From: Conidiobolus incongruus B7586
Lineage: Eukaryota; Entomophthoromycota; Entomophthoromycetes; Entomophthorales; Conidiobolaceae
Length of the DNA: 57,152 nucleotides
Direction: 5' to 3'
Assembly: GCA_000697335.1 (NCBI GenBank)
Contig: JNEM01012723.1
Coordinates: forward strand, 1-57,152
The notes beneath the pieces are model-generated. The model saw only the letters and a program-made list of their open reading frames with translations, had not been told where the DNA came from and searched no databases. The translations under genes and the position numbers were made by a program. Of the stretch, positions 48,480 through 57,152 are shown piece after piece (the first letter of the stretch is position 1; each line of letters opens with the position of its first letter).

Positions 48480-48800
48480 TGTAATCATAGACTATATTAT
48501 TAGTTATCCAAAAAGATTCAACAGTTGTTGATATTCAGGTTAGCTTTCGGTTTGATTTCTAATTCTATTACAAATGAAATGGATAAAGTTTGTAAAAAGA
48601 CTAACTAATATCGAGCCACAAATACCCATAAGAAATGTTCCAGCTTGTTAATTGATAGAAACTTTGACAAGGGTCCTAAGTTTTGACGCTATTGACAAGG
48701 ATGATTTTTCTATTTCTAAAGGTGATCTATTTTTGATTTGAAATCAAATCAACCTTCGTCTAAAGATATTAATCTATTTTTAATTTTGCTCCCATTAGCC
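48480..48800 (-). pseudogene. Possible F-box fragment
   Basis: The reverse complement reads in broken frames as GSKIKNRLISLDEG, then LSIASKLRTLVKVSIN, which resembles the F-box part (LVELSTVSKFLRYKLKP) of the - strand gene at 52441. No LRR part could be traced below it. Tentative. Confidence 0.25.
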
Positions 48801-49399
48801 ATATATGAGAAATGAAAACAATAATCAATCAATCAATAAATTTATATCTGTTATATTATGTATTTAGTTTTTTATATTAAAGAAATTTTAATATGAATAA
48901 ACAAAGATATGCTGGTATCGTAAATTATGACACAATTAATTACTAGGAATCAACTTAATTATTTGTTTTATTTAAATATAACATTGTGGAGTATATAATT
49001 ATTATTGATATATAAATGTATATAGATATAGCTTTAATCTTTAATAAATAACTCATTTTCTATTATTATATTATTGAAATCAAGCTTAATGAATAGTGAC
49101 TCTATTAAATAATTTACTATTCCATTACCTTGTATATCAATATTAGCATAAGATAATAGATAATTAATTAATAAAATGGTATTGATAAACAATAATTAGA
49201 CTAAACATAAGGTAAAATCAACTGTGTTTTATTATAGTAATTTGTTTAATAATTAAGATTGGTAGGAAAATAATATCAATTATGACTTAGATAATTTTTA
49301 CAACTTAAATTGAATAAGATTGTATCATCTGAATATATGAATAAGATTTCCAATTAACAAATTTCATAAAATTCTATTCAAATTAAATATAATCCCAAG
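48801..49399. other. Intergenic, nothing recognised
   Basis: AT-rich spacer with no open frame or repeat that I can support. Confidence 0.4.
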
Positions 49400-50700
49400 T
49401 TCTATCTTAATTACTAGGAGTTGTGATTCCTTTCAACTTTTAACAAATCTCAAACTTTGTTAAATTTAGAATTGGGATCAAAATATCGAGACGCGAGGTA
49501 TTCCAACTTGTTGAGAGGCAGTGATTATGGCTCAGGAATGTTAAGTCTTGTGAAATGTTTAATAGCAAACCATATCATATTTGGCAAGTAATATATTACA
49601 AAGTTGCAAGAATAAAAAAATTAGAATTTATGATGTTATTTTTATTGTGCTAAACTGAGGGGTATAACTCTAAAAGACTCTAGATTATGGGCCAACTAAT
49701 TATGGTGAAATGACTCAAATTGAGTGAGTTTAGAATTGAAATAGTGTAAAATGTGAATATTGAATTCTCTGGATTTTATATAATATAAAATGAAATATAT
49801 AAACTCTTCAAATATTTGCTAGCTTCCAATAAACATATACATTGGTCATCATAACGTGAAATCTCTGTGGTTGGATACTCGATATTGGGGTTGAGGGATA
49901 AAATTCACAGATGATAATTAGTATATCAACAATCATGATAAAAATCAAATCTTGAATGCTTGGTAGATAATCAGGATAAAGATGGAAAGTAATGATCATT
50001 GTAATACCATCATCATAGTTATATTCCAATCATAAAAGATCTATCAATTGTGAAAAGAAATTCAAATGCCTGAAAGAACTAGATAGTGAAATATCTTTTG
50101 CTCTTATTTGCTTACTGCAAAAGCTTATGCAGAGTGCCTTAATTATTAAGAATAATAAAGCCAAATTATTGAGTTTTAATAAAAAGAAATTAACGAGATA
50201 ATAATATATGTAATTATTAAATATTTTAATATATTGAAATTATTTGTAATTTCAAGCTTATACGAATGTTATAAACCTCCAACGAAAGTCAAAAATCTGA
50301 AATGTGGTTGGAAAAGTTCGAGTCTTTTCTAAATCTCTTCTAATTATATTTCGGTAATTATTTGAAATAAACTGCCATAAAGAGCGTTGATATGAATGAA
50401 TATTATTGTTATATTAATATAATTTTACAAAATGTAATAATAATGATCAAAAAGGCTATCAGTACAAGGTATATAATTTAGATATCTAAGGAATAAGAAG
50501 GATATTGGTTCCAATAAAAAGGCTAAAATATATCTGGTTTAAATAAAATTCTTTATAATTAGGATACGGTACTCAATTGAATTCTCTTTGAAGCTTAATT
50601 AGCTTTGTGATTCTCTTAGAATTAATGCAATTTCTCAACTAGTGATTACTATTAGATCAAGTAAAATACAAAGCTTAATTTAGTGGTAATTAAAATAAAT
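49400..50700 (-). pseudogene. F-box/LRR pseudogene, relative of the - strand intact copy
   Basis: Reverse-complement blocks in family order. Near 50550-50650, RIQLSTVS.L.RIL.KPDIF is the F-box. Near 50290-50330, KRLELFQPHFRFLTF matches AQLVPFRPYLSTLHF. The open piece 50029-49808 contains YNYDDGITMIITFHLYPDYL and LPSIQDLIF, matching LKYHYSSDTI..LTPQHLPHLRNLSY. Near 49450-49490, NLTKFEICQKLKGI matches ILTKFEKIPNLKLV. Broken by several stops and frameshifts. It lies directly downstream of the intact gene at 52441-51044 in the same orientation, so a tandem pair on this side of the housekeeping island. Confidence 0.72.
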
Positions 50701-51043
50701 AAAATTTTTTAATGTAAATTGAAAGGGTAACTACTGATAAAATGTAAATACATACTAATTTACTGATATAATAATTCATAAACAAATTTATATTTATTGA
50801 CAAATATGTCTAGTGCTGTAGAATTATAAAAATATAAATATATAAACTTATTACCTAGTCATAGATGATAATCAAATATAGAGAATGAAAGCTGAGTTTG
50901 AAAAATAATATATAAATAGAATAGAGCATCGAATTAATTAACAATGTTTCGTTAAAACTGAAGGGGAGGGGATTGATTTCAATGATTAGAGATTCGTGAC
51001 TTGATCCATAACAATAAAATTAGTAAAAAGAATTTTTAATATT

Positions 51044-52441
51044 TTAAGTTTGAGTTCGATAACATTGAATATTTTGTCCATAGTAATAGCATTTCCAATT
51101 TGAAAATTGGTTGAAAACTTTGTTCATTAAGCCAGGATTCCAAGGTTGAAATTTAGTTTTAATTGTAACAAGCTTGAGATTTGGTATCTTTTCAAATTTT
51201 GTCAGAATATCATCACTAATATCCAAGCATTCTATTTCGATGTACTTTAATTCTTCATGAGGATAAAAATAAATACTGATATTTTTAAGACGTGTTGGCC
51301 AATTAATAGCTAAAGATTTCAATTTCGGTAATTTGTTTAGGAGAGAAAAAAATTGATGGACAAATTGAAAAATAAATGTGCAATTTAAGTGTGTTAAATT
51401 TGGGCATGATAAACATATCTTTTGGAATATGTGCCATGTCGATTCAGTAACTAGTCCAAATTTAAGAGATTCTATGGATGACAAGGCAGGGAATGGATAG
51501 TTGGTAAAATCCGATGGTGTGATGTGTGAAAAATCTAATTGTAAATCTTTTAAATTAATGCACGCATCAAGAAATTTGATGCTTTGATCATCAAAACGAT
51601 AGAAATGGGTGGTAAATGATTGAAGGCGGGGGTTAAGAGATAGAAATTCAGGTATAACAAGGACATCATGTTCTGATGTCGTATATGACAAATTACGAAG
51701 ATGAGGAAGGTGCTGAGGAGTGAGGTTGAAACAATTACTACGAATCGTGTCACTAGAATAATGATATTTCAGTTTCATTGGATCTTCGGTCAACTTAGTT
51801 AGGGTCAAAATGCAGTTTTTCCAATCTAAGCTTTTAAGGGAATTTGGAAGTACTAGTTGATTCACAGTGTCTTTTTTGCTTGAGAATGTGATAATCAAAG
51901 TTGTATTCATTTGCAATGACTGTAAATTAGTTAGATGTCTTAATGTACTATTGAAGGCATCTAAAGTAACCCTTGAATTAATAATTATTAAATTTTTTAA
52001 ATGTGAAAATGTTCTGGCTGTATCAAGTAATCGATAGTGATTAGCATTTTGTCCAAAATGTAGAGTTGAGAGATATGGTCGAAAGGGCACCAATTGGGCT
52101 CGAGATTTCGTAAGGTTTGTTCTCAAAGATACAATATTCGAATCGTTTGGGAGGTATTGGAAACTATTGGCTGAAGAATTGTTAGAATCGTGTTTGTTAG
52201 CTAAAATCTGCAGGGTTTCTTCAATTTCAATGTTATCTCGCGGTAAATTTGAATTTTTCTCAGCTAAGAAAATCTCAGATATAGAAGTATGTCCATTAAG
52301 AAACACAGTTCGAAAAGCAGTAGGCTTCAATTTGTATCTTAAAAACTTGGAGACAGTGCTCAATTCAACCAATTTCTCAAGGCTCAAATAAAATTTTAAT
52401 TCTTTCAAGCTAAGTACAAATTGCCAGTCTATATGAGTCAT
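51044..52441 (-). CDS. F-box/LRR protein (paralogue O), single exon, - strand
   Basis: 465 aa, no intron. The start MTHIDWQFVLSLKEL matches MTNQNWAHVFGLKEF of the 13876 gene. F-box at residues 5-50 (EKLVELSTVSKFLRYKLKP). Residues about 55-110 are a polar, partly acidic linker (RDNIEIEETL, DSNNSSANS), again like the 13876 gene. Then comes RAQLVPFRPYLSTLHFG, and LRRs run to about residue 440 with TPQHLPHLRNLSY, SLNPRLQSFTTHFYR and CLSCPNLTHLNCTF. The tail is W449, C451, C460. It is the only intact member on the - strand and lies beyond the Arp2-paraoxonase island, pointing away from it at its 5' end. I do not see the ATCCCA/AGTCAC pair in the 300 bp before its start, so its regulation may differ. 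Confidence 0.87.
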   Translation of the reverse strand: MTHIDWQFVLSLKELKFYLSLEKLVELSTVSKFLRYKLKPTAFRTVFLNGHTSISEIFLAEKNSNLPRDNIEIEETLQILANKHDSNNSSANSFQYLPNDSNIVSLRTNLTKSRAQLVPFRPYLSTLHFGQNANHYRLLDTARTFSHLKNLIIINSRVTLDAFNSTLRHLTNLQSLQMNTTLIITFSSKKDTVNQLVLPNSLKSLDWKNCILTLTKLTEDPMKLKYHYSSDTIRSNCFNLTPQHLPHLRNLSYTTSEHDVLVIPEFLSLNPRLQSFTTHFYRFDDQSIKFLDACINLKDLQLDFSHITPSDFTNYPFPALSSIESLKFGLVTESTWHIFQKICLSCPNLTHLNCTFIFQFVHQFFSLLNKLPKLKSLAINWPTRLKNISIYFYPHEELKYIEIECLDISDDILTKFEKIPNLKLVTIKTKFQPWNPGLMNKVFNQFSNWKCYYYGQNIQCYRTQT

Positions 52442-53739
52442 AATAAATTATTAAATATGTTAAAAATTATAATATTGGTCAATTTAATAAGTCCGTAGCA
52501 AAAAGTTTAAGTATTTATTAATGAAGCATAATTAACTTGATTAAAAATAAGTATTATTAACTACAAGTGTTTATTAATTTAAATCTGAGATGGACTAATA
52601 AATTAATCTGCTGGATTAACAATTATGGGTTGATAATCACATGATAAAGTATTTTTCATTTATTGAGAATATAGGTATTTTCAAAATATAATTGTGATTT
52701 GATATTATTCAAATAATAGGATATATACATCACAATAGAATTAATAATTAATTTGAGTTTTATATGAAAATTGAAGGAAATATTAAATTATTAGAAGCAT
52801 TTTTAAACGATCAAAGTAAAACAAAGCATTGTGGATTAAGCCTAAGTCATAAATTTGACTGTTTTCTAGACAAGAACTCAGTAACTATGATAAAACTCAA
52901 TAAAATTTGATGTTTTGAATATTTTACATTATAATTTTATTAGTGAATAGATTTATTGTTTATTTAAATAAAATTACTAAGTTATAATTAAATATTTGAT
53001 AGGAAAATAGGTCAAACATACTGATTGTATATTTAAACCTATTTACCTGATCGAATCCTTGTTCAATATAATTCACACTGATATGATATTTAAGAAGGCA
53101 TATAAATACTTTGGTCTATATTTTGCAAATTATTCGATTCATAAGGACAGTACTCATCAACTTGATTCAAGATTCATGCTTAAATTTAAATATTTGTTAG
53201 ATTCGTTATTAATTAGAGAAAATTTATAATTATGAAAGTGAATTTTTTGATAAACATATCAGGACAAGTACATGATATTTTGTATTAATAATATACAAAT
53301 TTAAACTGTTATCGTTATTAATTTTAATTGAACTATCAAATTTATAATAATGATGTGGTTGATATACAAATTTTTTAAGAGATAGAATACAATATATAAT
53401 ATAAATCATTCTCAAAGTTAAATCCAATATAGTTTAATCTTAATAAAATATTCTTTTAATTCTCTAGATTTCCTTTAAATGTTGGTTTAATTCATTTTTT
53501 TTTGGAAAATCATATTAAAACTTGAAAACTTTTAGTGGAGAAAAACAAATTAATGTATAATATTGGAATAATTTAAATAATAGATTTAAATAAATAACAT
53601 ATAATATTTTATTTTTGAAAATAGGTCAATATTAATGTTATTTTATTATTTATGTTAATTCTATGCGATTGGATATTAATATTGTAATATATACATTAAC
53701 AATTTGGTAAATTTCTACAATATACTTCGATATATGTAA
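52442..53739. other. Intergenic, nothing recognised
   Basis: About 1.3 kb AT-rich. The 65-codon open stretch at 53230-53427 (-) shows no family similarity. No clear promoter motif for the - strand gene was found. Confidence 0.4.
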
Positions 53740-54580
53740 CAACCCTTGGGACGAAGTCTAAGTATTAAAGCAATCAATTTCAATTTTACAAGTTTTCATA
53801 CTTGGTCAAATCATAATATTCCACATTTCTTAGATCCGTCTGTAGATACTTCAATTATGGGAGACCTGAAAAATTGAGAGAAAAATCGTGATCCGAGCCA
53901 TTTTCAATCTTGCTCAATTTTTGGAAAAGTGTATTGATGAAATTTTTACACTGTGAGTTATAGTCCAATTGCAATTTGGTTAACTTAATACATGATAGAA
54001 ACAGTTTTACAATTAGAGGGATTACTTCAAAGTAGCAATGTTTAAAACTCAATGAATTTAGAAATGATAATTCTGATAATGTGTGTACTGTGAAATCTTG
54101 AACAAACCTACACTCAATTTCTAGAATCAAATGAGTCAAATTGCTATATTACTGAAGTAATTCAAGTCTTTGGACTTCAAGAGCTCCAACATGAATAGTA
54201 AGGAATTTAATGGCATGATCAAGCGATAAATAATCAAAATCCATGAGAGATGTGCCATTATTGATATTTAATTAGTTTAGTTTTTGGGTAAATATTGAGG
54301 TGGAATTTCGAGATTGCCACTCCAGTTACAACTAACAGAACTATAATACAATTACATTGGATCGTCTTTTGACTGGGATAATAATAAACTACGATTTCGT
54401 ATATGTTAATTTTGTATAGAGTTATGTAATTTCATTAGCTTAATAAATTCTCGAGCTCAAGGAAGCATTATGAAAATATTGTGGCACAAATCCAAAGATT
54501 GTAGACATGTTAAGATGCTTAATATACAAATCAACGGTTATAAAGGTGTGCTATTAAATCAATGTTAAAACTCTTAAAAT
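53740..54580 (-). pseudogene. 5'-truncated F-box/LRR pseudogene, - strand
   Basis: The reverse-complement piece 54139-53855 reads MTHLILEIECRF, LSELSFLNSLSFKHCYFEVI and LSCIKLTKLQLDY, parallel to the LRRs of the intact - strand gene (LSSIESLKFG, LSCPNLTHLNC). Upstream, DDPMQLYY, then NLEIPPQYLPKN (near 54300-54360) and LTCLQSLDL (near 54500) extend it. Downstream, KLVKLKLIALILRLRPKG near 53760 gives the last LRR. The F-box and tail are missing. A mariner remnant begins about 0.4 kb beyond its broken 5' end. Confidence 0.68.
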
Positions 54581-54959
54581 TTTAATTATTCAGATAATTT
54601 CAAATATATAATAATGATTAAGTGCTCATTCAATAAATGAAGCATATAAATTTGGTTGATATATTCTTAATTCCCCTTTATATTGATCAAAATAATTTTT
54701 ACTAAGTGTTTAAGAATTACTTGATTTCAATTGAAGTGTAATTATAATCACTTGGAATTCAAAAAAAATATGAAATTTTTTAATTTTTAATATTTCAAAC
54801 ATATAATTTTTTTCAAAAAAACTATTTATAAAATAAATCACAGAATATATTACTCTAAACTATATATATTGATATATAGTGTTTTTTGCATTAAAAAACA
54901 TCTTTTGAAATATTTTATTTAATTTAATTAAGTTTATATCAAATAATATATAACAAAAG
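54581..54959. other. AT-rich spacer, nothing recognised
   Basis: Spacer between the truncated pseudogene and the mariner remnant. Confidence 0.4.
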
Positions 54960-56015
54960 TTTTTTATTTTATTATTTTATAATTTAATTAATGAGAATTT
55001 TTTGTTATTAAAAAAATAAACATTTTAATATATAATATATAAAAATATATATATAATATATAATTATTAATTTTTTTTATTTCTAACAACTTTTTACTAT
55101 ATTTTTAATAAAATTCTAACATTTAAAAAAGGGTTTTTATTAAAGACTAAAATTTGATGTTTTATAAATGAATTAAATTTTCCTCTAGAAATTTTCTTTC
55201 TTGTAAGCTAGTTTTTTAATTCCCTAACACAATTATAATTATATAAGTTATAATCTAAAGAATATACTAGATGTAATAGTTTTTTCTAATTATTTTTGAT
55301 TAAAAAATTATTTACAACTTTAACTTTTTAAATTTTATAATTATTATATAAAATAATAGGTTTTTTGAATTATATTTTGAATACAAATTAACAATAGTTT
55401 TACTTAAAAAACAATATAAAGTTTATTATTAATTGATTTTCCTTTAAAAATTAAATATAAATAGCATATGTTATTATAATATATAACTAAAATTAACATT
55501 TGTTTATTAATAAAATATTTATTTAAAGGAATCTATAAAAGGGGTTAATTTAACTTAATTTAACATCTTGATTTATGTTTTAATAAAAAATTATATAAAA
55601 AGATTTAAAATTCATTAATTATAATAATTTATTATAAAAACTTTGGTTTCTAGTTATACTTTAGTAAATTTTATTTAATAATAGCTATTCTATCTTTTTT
55701 TAAGCTTTAGTTAAATTATAAGATATTTATTTAATATTTTTATAAATTAATTTTAATTTAAATTTTAATATTTATAAAATACTTATATAACTAATATTAA
55801 AATATCATAATAATTTTTCAACTGAAATAAACCAGTATTTTTCAATATATTTTTTCACTTTATTGATAATTAAAAGAAAAACAGTTAAAATTAATTTTTT
55901 AGATTTTGGTAAATTTTAAATAATTTCTTTTTTAATTTTAAAGTAATTTATCTAGTATTATATTGTTGATTTAGATAATACTTTATTATTAAAAGCTATT
56001 TGTAAATTTTAAATA
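54960..56015 (-). mobile_element. Mariner-like transposon remnant, copy 5, interrupted
   Basis: Collinear with 26235-27420 in the same orientation: TATTAAAGACTAAAATTTGATGTTT-type block near 55138, CACAATTATAATTATATAAG near 55230, CTTAATTTAACATCTTG near 55555. It stops abruptly at a TA near 56014, exactly where a Tc1-like terminus begins. The rest of the element is therefore expected beyond the nested insertions. Older and more AT-drifted than copy 3. Confidence 0.68.
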
Positions 56016-56634
56016 TACTAACTTATAAAAGTAAGTGATAAAATTAAAATTACTTATATATTTACTTATATCTTAAATAATTTTTAATTAAATAAATTTA
56101 AATTAAAATATATAATTTATCTTTATTAATTGATTATAACTAACTATATTTAATTATATTTCATTAATTATTGGTTAATATATTAAAACCTAAAATTTAA
56201 CTAAGATAAGTTATAAATTTATAAGTTTATATATTAAAAAGATATGAATAACAAAACTTATATATATTTTCTTTTTTTTATTATATTATATATATTATAA
56301 AACTATTAAGCTAATATTTTAAAATTAATATTATAATGTTTAAATCTTTCTCTAAAAAAGTTTATTTATATATTAATCAATTTACAATAAAAACAAATTA
56401 ACTTGTGAGATTACTAGAATTATTAGTGTTAATTAATCTATTATAGCTAGGGTTATTAAGAATAATGTTAAAGAAATACTTAAACTAAAACTTAAATGAA
56501 TTAAAATTATAAATAAGCATAATAAAAAATATATTTATAGATTAGTTAATATAGGTAAATATAATACTATTGTAAAAATATAACAAGAATTATAAAACTA
56601 TAGAAGAATATTAATTAGTACTAATATTATTATA
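56016..56634 (+). mobile_element. Older Tc1-like element, left end and N-terminal transposase part
   Basis: TACTAACTTATAAAAGTAAG at 56016 aligns with the terminus of the younger element (CACTGACCTGCAAAAGTGAG). The next about 210 bp also align with that element's terminal region. Then, in broken frames, ITRIISVN.SIIARVIKNNV and ELKIINKHNKKYIYRLVNIGKYNT resemble the paired helix-turn-helix of Tc1 transposases (...SIVSRVLKN..., ...LTERDERYIVRLV...). It is inserted in the mariner copy at a TA and is itself cut off at 56634 by the younger element. Confidence 0.55.
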
Positions 56635-57152
56635 CACTGACCTGCAAAAGTGAGTCATAAAATCAAAAACACCTATATTTTTACTAATAACTTGATTAAT
56701 ATTTAATGAAATAAACTTAAATTAAATAATTAAAATCTATTATATTTATTAGTTATATATATCATTAAATGATGATATTTAGCTATTAATTGGCTAAAAT
56801 ATAAACCCTTAAATTTTACCTAAGGTGAGTCATAAATTTGTGGGTTTTTGGTGATAAAAAAAAATTAAAACCTAGTGTATCCACCTTTAGCTTTTCTAAC
56901 TTCTTTAAGTCTGTGGGGCATAGAATCAACTAACTTCTTACACTAGGAAGGGTTAATCTTGTTCCATGCTTCTTGAACATATTCCCAAAGTTGATCTAAA
57001 TTTTTTGCTGGGGGGAAAGCTTTGATAGCTTTTTTTAACTGATCCCAAAGGTGTTCAATTGGATTAAGGTTAGGAGATTGAGGAGGCCACTTCATAACTG
57101 TTATCTTGTTATTTTTAAGCCATTTGGTAGTAGAAGCTGTAGTATGGCAAGA
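56635..57152 (-). mobile_element. Younger Tc1-like (DD34E) element, 3' part
   Basis: Starts CACTGACCTGCAAAAGTGAG after a TA at 56633-56634. GTGAGTCATAAA occurs near the tip (56651) and again at about 56824 in the same direction, the layout of Tc1 elements with paired direct repeats inside each inverted repeat. The reverse complement from 57152 encodes the transposase C-terminus: SCHTTASTTKWLKNNKIT, then WPPQSPNLNPIEHLWDQLK with the catalytic Glu of the DD34E triad, and DSMPHRLKEVRKAKGGYTRF then stop. One in-frame stop interrupts this part, so this copy seems recently dead. It is much less AT-drifted than any other element here. It continues beyond the window. Confidence 0.85.

Noticed and set aside
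51550-52391. Open stretches of 67 and 74 codons overlapping the - strand F-box gene
   Set aside because: Out-of-frame or antisense shadows of the 465-aa gene.
1-57152. CRISPR array or bacterial-type operon
   Set aside because: No regularly spaced direct repeats. Spliceosomal introns, a eukaryotic tRNA without CCA and Arp2 show this is nuclear eukaryotic DNA.
1-57152. Ciliate-type code with reassigned TAA/TAG
   Set aside because: All intact genes end at TAA, TAG or TGA at the position expected from family length and contain none internally, so the standard code fits.

Overview
The window is very AT-rich eukaryotic DNA. It uses the standard genetic code and short (52-70 bp) GT...AG spliceosomal introns. 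An Arp2 gene with typical fungal/amoeboid structure, a paraoxonase-like gene and a large F-box/LRR paralogue family suggest an early-diverging, AT-rich fungus. An entomophthoralean (Conidiobolus-like) genome is my best guess. That is inference from composition and gene style, not a database match.

Layout. From about 4.9 to 42 kb the + strand carries a tandem array of one gene family: an N-terminal degenerate F-box (about 45 residues) followed by irregular leucine-rich repeats and a short C-terminal cap with W-x-C-x8-C-Y. Eight copies on the + strand look intact (4977, 8067, 13876, 22032, 24172, 30577, 32626, 37364). A ninth lies on the - strand (52441 to 51044). At least eight decayed copies lie between and beyond them (11.5, 17.5, 19.2, 27.5, 35.3, 40.8, 49.4-50.7 and 53.7-54.6 kb). 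Two subfamilies are visible: a 433-477 aa group (4977, 8067, 13876, 52441) and a 459-460 aa group (22032, 24172, 30577, 32626, 37364). The second group shares one phase-1 intron and a second exon of exactly 1070 nt.

The + and - strand parts of the array are separated by an island of ordinary genes at 42.9-47.3 kb: Arp2 (- strand, 3 exons), a decayed gene resembling the Auto_anti-p27/ZNRD2 zinc-ribbon family, tRNA-Val(AAC), and a membrane-anchored paraoxonase/arylesterase-like gene (- strand, 3 exons).

Mobile DNA. Five decayed copies of one mariner-like (DD34D) transposon lie at 2.7, 16.0, 26.2, 39.3 and 55.0 kb. Three copies of an LTR family without internal regions (solo LTRs) lie at 1.9, 7.2 and 34.8 kb; the last has clear 5-bp flanking repeats. 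Two Tc1-like elements are nested at the right edge. Four of the five mariner copies sit directly upstream of a dead F-box copy.

The most notable unexplained signal is a bipartite upstream element. An ATCCCA box is followed, usually 39-52 bp later, by AGTCAC, about 65-155 bp before the start codon. It occurs in front of the intact + strand paralogues and even of one pseudogene, and I do not see it in front of Arp2. Biologically the family looks like a rapidly turning-over set of putative SCF ubiquitin-ligase substrate receptors under shared transcriptional control.
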